From JABFXC01 sp045804265 (GTDB lineage: Bacteria > Gemmatimonadota > Gemmatimonadetes > Gemmatimonadales > Gemmatimonadaceae): a stretch of 24,818 bases of DNA. Location of the stretch: assembly GCA_045804265.1 (NCBI GenBank), contig JBJMNK010000153.1, positions 1 through 24,818 of the forward strand, given 5' to 3'. Of the stretch, positions 21,856 to 24,818 are shown one piece after another. A model generated the notes under the pieces. The model searched no databases and was not told where the DNA came from. It was given only the letters and a program-made list of their open reading frames with translations. How positions within the stretch are numbered: position 1 is the stretch's first letter; each line of letters begins with the position of its first letter. Both the position numbers and the translations under genes were made by a program.

Positions 21856-22232
21856 TTTCTCTCCTCGCCGGATCCGCCCGGAATCCGGCTGACGATGTGA
21901 TCGCCGAGCCAGCGCTCGGTGCGCATCGTGTTCGTCGCGCTGGCATCGAGATCGACTTCGACGCATGGCCCGATCGCACGAACCTGCGCGAATGGAATGC
22001 GCGTGACCGCCGGCGCGGCGCTGAGCAGCTTCGTGACGAGGCGCGCGAGTGCGACCATCCACCGCCCGATCCGTTCCGAGGCGACCGAGCCGCCAACGAG
22101 CAGCTCGGCGACGCGCGGCGGCTGGTCGTCACGAATCTCGAGCACGATGCCATCCACGCGCCCCATCTTCTGCCCGGTCCGGTCGACGAGCTGCATGTCG
22201 AGCACGTCGTGAATCAATCGCACGCCCGTCAT
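21852..22232 (-). CDS. PRC-barrel-like protein 1
   Basis: A 126-residue soluble protein. The start MTGVRLIHDVLDMQLVDRTGQKMGRVDGIVLEI is a PRC-barrel first half, with D-x-x-G-Q-K-M-G-R-V. After a helical linker, a second strand-rich part (TRIPFAQVRAIGPCVEVDLDA) follows. The start ATG 22232 is one base after the Nramp stop (TGACATG). It overlaps PRC-barrel protein 2 downstream, so the pair is produced together with the transporter. Function unknown; coupling to metal transport is an inference from position. Confidence 0.82.
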   Translation of the reverse strand: MTGVRLIHDVLDMQLVDRTGQKMGRVDGIVLEIRDDQPPRVAELLVGGSVASERIGRWMVALARLVTKLLSAAPAVTRIPFAQVRAIGPCVEVDLDASATNTMRTERWLGDHIVSRIPGGSGEERK

Positions 22233-22233
22233 G

Positions 22234-23454
22234 TCAGCTCCCCCCGAGGAGCTGGAGCGGAATCGCCGCCAGCAGGATCGCGCAGGACAAGACCGCGAGG
22301 AGCACCAGCGCGACGTTCGCCACGACACCGTTGACCGACTTCCCCATCACGTCGCGATCGTTCATCAGCACGACCATCGGTACGACCGTCGCCGGAAGAC
22401 TGGCCGCGGTGAGGACCATCGAGATGTTCGTCAATCCCAGAATGTCGACGCCGAGCAGCACGGGGATCGCGGCGACGATGAGCACGAGAGTGTACGAGAC
22501 GCTGAAGCGGGAATCGGCGGACGGCCGCATGTTCTCGCTCCATGGCCAGCCGAGACCCTGCGCCAGCATGTAGGCGATGGCGAGGGCGATCTCCAGCGTC
22601 GTGCCGAAGCAGGTGATGGCGAGTGTGGCGAGGAAGAAGACGAATCCCGGATGTGAAAGAGCCGGCGTCAGCACGAGCGCCGTCTGCTCGTACGCGTCGA
22701 CGTGGATGTGCCGTGGCAGGAAGACCATTGCCGCGACGACGATGACCATCAGCGCGAGCCCGCCGCCGAACAGGTTTCCCAGGAACGCCGTGATCCGGTT
22801 CACGCCGAGGTGCTCGGTCGTCCAGCCGTCCTCGATCGCGCCCGAGGAATAGAACGCGTACAGGTACGGACTGATCGACGCACCGAGAATGCTGACGGCG
22901 AGGTACCAGTAGCGCGCCGTGTCGTGTGCGGGCCGGGTGGGCAGGAGTCCCGCCGCGACGGACATCCACCTCGGATGCAGTGCAGCGGCAGCGACCGCGA
23001 ACACAATGGACACGAGTCCGAAGATCGCGGCCCCGTTCTCGACGATGCTGAACGTCCCGCGCCAGAGGAGAATCCAAGCGAGGAACGCGACCGGCAGCGC
23101 CCAGAGCTGGAAGCGAATGCCCGTCGCCATCTGGAGCGCGAGCGAGACTCCGCCGATTTCGGACGCGAGCACGAGCAGGCTGACGACGAAACCCACGGCG
23201 AGCGGGAGGAGGAAGAACCGGATTCCAAATCGTTCGCGGAGCTGGTCGATGAGCGTGCGATCGCTCACTGCGGCGAGACGGCCGCTCGCCTCCATGAGGA
23301 TCATGAGCGACACGCTGCCGAGCAGCACCGCCCAGCCGAGCTGGAAGCCGAACTCCGATCCGCCCTGCACCGAGGTTGCAAGCGAGCCAACCTCGAGAAA
23401 CCCGCCGATGCCGGTGATGACACCGAGCGCCACTTCCGTGACTTTCTGGCTCAT
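22234..23454 (-). CDS. Nramp-like metal transporter with altered metal-site motifs
   Basis: A 406-residue membrane protein with about 11 hydrophobic helices in the Nramp/SLC11 layout. Helix 1 reads GGFLEVGSLATSVQGG (residues 17-32), aligned to the family D-P-G-N-x-A-T block, so the site is E21-V-G-S24. Helix 6 reads GASISPYLYAFYSS (191-204), where classical members have M-P-H and a known subfamily has S-P-Y. Both changes affect the metal-binding residues, so Mn/Fe specificity should not be assumed; Mg or other cation transport is possible. The ATG at 23454 overlaps the lipoprotein stop, and two PRC-barrel genes follow directly. Confidence 0.88.
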   Translation of the reverse strand: MSQKVTEVALGVITGIGGFLEVGSLATSVQGGSEFGFQLGWAVLLGSVSLMILMEASGRLAAVSDRTLIDQLRERFGIRFFLLPLAVGFVVSLLVLASEIGGVSLALQMATGIRFQLWALPVAFLAWILLWRGTFSIVENGAAIFGLVSIVFAVAAAALHPRWMSVAAGLLPTRPAHDTARYWYLAVSILGASISPYLYAFYSSGAIEDGWTTEHLGVNRITAFLGNLFGGGLALMVIVVAAMVFLPRHIHVDAYEQTALVLTPALSHPGFVFFLATLAITCFGTTLEIALAIAYMLAQGLGWPWSENMRPSADSRFSVSYTLVLIVAAIPVLLGVDILGLTNISMVLTAASLPATVVPMVVLMNDRDVMGKSVNGVVANVALVLLAVLSCAILLAAIPLQLLGGS

Positions 23455-23786
23455 CGTCCGGTGCGATCGAGCGCAGCGAGCGCGCGCTCAAGATCACGCG
23501 CGGCGCTGGCGAGACTGTCGCGTGCAGGGGACGACGTCTTGTCGCTGGCCTCGAGCTGCGCCGCGGCGCCAAGCTCGGTGTGGGCCTCGTCGCGGAGCTG
23601 GCGGACGTAGCGAGGCGTTACCCAGCCGCGGGTGCGCGCCTCTGCGGCGAGGTCGATGGTTGCGCGCCACGACTGGAGCGTTTCGATCTCCTTGTCCGCT
23701 CCTCCCCCGCCGCAGCCGGCCAGTGCCGCACCCATGGCGAGCAGCGTGGCGAATCGCCGGCGACGATTCGAGTGAGGAGTCGGCAT
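23451..23786 (-). CDS. small helical lipoprotein of the Nramp unit
   Basis: A 111-residue precursor with basic N-terminus (HSNRRRR) and lipobox LAGC (cysteine near 25), followed by a glycine run and about 80 residues of charged helix (LRDEAHTELGAAAQLEASDK, then SLASAARDLERALAALD). Lipid-anchored in the envelope; no known family. Its stop overlaps the Nramp start (ATGA 23454-23451), tying it to the transporter. The start ATG 23786 has GAGGAG close upstream (AGTGAGGAGTCGGC on the coding region's complement cannot be used; the coding-strand leader is GCTCACGCCAGC, with no clear site). Confidence 0.78.
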   Translation of the reverse strand: MPTPHSNRRRRFATLLAMGAALAGCGGGGADKEIETLQSWRATIDLAAEARTRGWVTPRYVRQLRDEAHTELGAAAQLEASDKTSSPARDSLASAARDLERALAALDRTGR

Positions 23787-23811
23787 GCTGGCGTGAGCGG
23801 CGAGCGTCGAC

Positions 23812-23840
23812 GACCGGCAGCCGTTAGGCAGCGGCCGGTC
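23812..23840 (-). terminator. hairpin after the Lys-rich protein gene
   Basis: Inverted repeat GACCGGC (23812-23818) and GCCGGTC (23834-23840), with an inner GCC/GGC pair enclosing the octamer CGTTAGGC in the loop region. It begins 15 bases after the stop of the Lys-rich gene and precedes the lipoprotein start. It has no T tract. Confidence 0.45.
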
Positions 23841-23854
23841 CCGACGCCGCGCGG

Positions 23855-24169
23855 TTAGGGGTGAGTCGCGGCCTTGACGCTGTCCTTCTTCGCCTTCTCG
23901 CCACTGGCTTCCTGGCGCGCCTTGCGACTGTAGACCTTCTTCACGCCCCTGGCGCTGCGCTTTGCCTGCTTGCCAGTGTCCTTGGCGCCCTTGGACACCG
24001 CCTTCGACGTGCGCTTTCCGACGCGCTCCGCTTCCTCGTCGGTGTTCTTGGCGACGTTCTTCGGCGTGATCGCCTGATGCTTCGAGGTGTCCTGCTGCTG
24101 CGCCCGCACCGCCATCGGCACCGCGAGGGCGCCGGCGACGAGCAGTGCCGCCATCGTTGTCTTCTTCAT
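23855..24169 (-). CDS. secreted lysine-rich basic protein
   Basis: A 104-residue precursor. MKKTTMAALLVAGALAVPMAVRAQ is a clear Sec signal peptide, cleaved after about VRA at residue 23. The mature ~80 residues are dominated by Lys, Ala, Ser, Arg and Asp/Glu with no aromatic residue except one Tyr, including TSKAVSKGAKDTGKQAKRSARGVKK. It would be strongly cationic and probably unstructured, like histone H1 tails, but exported. The ATG at 24169 has GGAGG six to ten bases upstream. No family recognised; possible roles include binding envelope polyanions or DNA outside the cell (inference). Confidence 0.82.
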   Translation of the reverse strand: MKKTTMAALLVAGALAVPMAVRAQQQDTSKHQAITPKNVAKNTDEEAERVGKRTSKAVSKGAKDTGKQAKRSARGVKKVYSRKARQEASGEKAKKDSVKAATHP

Positions 24170-24393
24170 GTCCAGCCTCCGAATGGGGAGCCGCCGGCAG
24201 CCGCATTCGCGGGCGCCGGCCCAGCGCACTCGAGTGCAAGTTCAGTGCTTCGGCGGGGACTTCGCACTACCCGCACGTCGCTCGATTCGACCAATCAACG
24301 TTCCATCGCCCGCCGGCGTATCACTGTGATCCTTGTCGCGCGTTACTGCCCGCTCCCTGCCGGCAGCGCCGTCGCTCATAGCCCCCTACTTCG

Positions 24394-24818
24394 ATGAAGC
24401 GATTTCTCACGTTCGCCGCGGCGGCAGTCGTCCCGTCGCTCCTGGCTGCACAGGCGCCGAAGGCCGCGGCCAGCGTCGCTGTTCCCGCTGCGCCACTCGC
24501 CCACAAGCACACACCCCGGCCCACGACCGCGGAGATCACCGCCGCCGACCTGATGACGCGGTTGTACATCTTCGCCGACGACTCGATGATGGGTCGTGAA
24601 GCCGGGACACTCGGCAACGTGAAAGGCACCGACTACATCGCGGCCGAGGTGAAGAAGATGGGCCTCGTCCCGGCCGGCGAGGACGGCGGCTACTTCCAGA
24701 CGATCCCGCTCAAGACCCGCATGGTCGATTCGTCGTCCACACTGAGTGTTGCCGGATCGCCGCTGGCGTTCGGGACGGAGTGGGCTGTGAGCGGAACGGC
24801 GCCGGCAACGATTGCCGC
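24394..24818 (+). CDS. secreted M28-type peptidase, N-terminal part (runs off window)
   Basis: An open frame of 141 full codons with no stop before the window edge. It starts MKRFLTFAAAAVVPSLLAAQ, a Sec signal peptide. After a Pro/Ala/His linker comes LMTRLYIFADDSMMGREAGTLGN followed by KGTDYIAAEVKKMGLVPAGEDG and YFQTIPL, the usual N-terminal block of exported M28 metallopeptidases with a PA insert. The zinc ligands lie beyond the window, so catalytic competence cannot be checked. No clear ribosome site precedes the ATG. It is divergent from the Lys-rich gene over 224 bases, where ATCACTGTGAT (24320-24330) is a small palindrome. Confidence 0.8.
   Translation, partial: MKRFLTFAAAAVVPSLLAAQAPKAAASVAVPAAPLAHKHTPRPTTAEITAADLMTRLYIFADDSMMGREAGTLGNVKGTDYIAAEVKKMGLVPAGEDGGYFQTIPLKTRMVDSSSTLSVAGSPLAFGTEWAVSGTAPATIA

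Larger units (their letters stand above)
2519..23829. repeat. dispersed octamer GCCTRACG (30 exact copies)
   Basis: Found by eye on either strand. GCCTAACG form, first base: 2519, 3603, 6727, 7979, 11862, 11883, 12354, 12891, 14293, 17692, 19135, 19668, 21528, 23822. GCCTGACG form: 4658, 6969, 10863, 11293, 12508, 12642, 13773, 13920, 15223, 15544, 16673, 16765, 17432, 18440, 19787, 21513. Plus and minus orientations are equal (15 each). Seven-base matches (ACCTAACG) occur at 217 and 11587. The coordinates here span the first to last copy; the units are single and scattered, not a tandem array. Confidence 0.85.

Noticed and set aside
22229..23572. 447-codon minus-strand frame overlapping the Nramp-like gene
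   Set aside because: Arg/Pro-rich with no hydrophobic pattern; the alternative frame gives a clear Nramp-type membrane protein.
23846..23860. GGTTAGGGG near the Lys-rich gene stop as another octamer copy
   Set aside because: It differs from CGTTAGGC at two positions, so it was not counted.
24320..24330. ATCACTGTGAT palindrome before the peptidase gene as an operator
   Set aside because: Single short palindrome with no matching promoter elements at sensible spacing; not enough to call.

Overview
This is a chromosomal segment from a GC-rich bacterium, roughly two thirds G+C by eye. Housekeeping genes (tRNAs, cysS, uvrA, sdaAB/sdaAA, cutA) sit among secreted and membrane genes typical of a free-living Gram-negative-type cell, with lipoprotein signals, many Ala-x-Ala signal peptides and Shine-Dalgarno starts. 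The mix (short 'APAQ'-type signal peptides, M28 peptidase, a split 'ABC_tran_2'-type permease, a YbjN/PspA/AI-2E cluster) suggests Gemmatimonadota to me. That is an inference from style, not from a marker gene.

Layout. (1) 1-392, minus strand: tRNA-Thr(TGT), tRNA-Tyr(GTA) and tRNA-Gly(TCC, cut by the window edge) behind a near-consensus promoter. This is the classical tRNA cluster preceding tuf, which probably lies just outside the window. (2) 482-1897: cysS. (3) 2003-5635, minus: a tight seven-gene unit encoding three short Sec-exported cysteine peptides, a membrane-anchored thioredoxin-like protein (CGHC), an ABC permease, an ABC ATPase and a five-helix membrane protein; the last four overlap by ATGA junctions. 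This is the best candidate for an undescribed system. (4) 5888-9408, minus: YbjN-like, PspA, AI-2E-type permease and DUF1611/DgcN-like protein, ending at a hairpin. (5) 9565-11547, minus: a YdeI/OmdA-like protein and an unrecognised 433-residue lipoprotein. (6) 11613-13184: two-subunit iron-sulfur L-serine dehydratase. (7) 13318-16173: uvrA, divergent from (8) 16343-21506, plus strand: cutA, a TPR protein, a membrane-anchored transglutaminase-like protein, and a two-gene ABC transporter. (9) 21529-23786, minus: lipoprotein, Nramp-like transporter with altered metal-site motifs, and two PRC-barrel-like proteins, all overlapping or abutting. (10) 23855-24169: a secreted lysine-rich protein, divergent from (11) a partial M28-type peptidase running off the right edge.

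Across the whole window an octamer, GCCTRACG (either strand), is strongly repeated: I count 30 exact copies by eye, against two or three expected from base composition. It occurs in all reading frames, both strands and several stop codons, and it accounts for nearly all the rare TTA leucine codons I noticed. It looks like a genome-wide sequence signal rather than a gene feature.

There is no gene-free stretch longer than about 300 bases. The largest gaps are 5636-5887 (candidate promoter plus hairpin) and 24170-24393 (divergent promoter region; no clear promoter found). No insertion sequence, CRISPR array, phage gene or integrase was seen.
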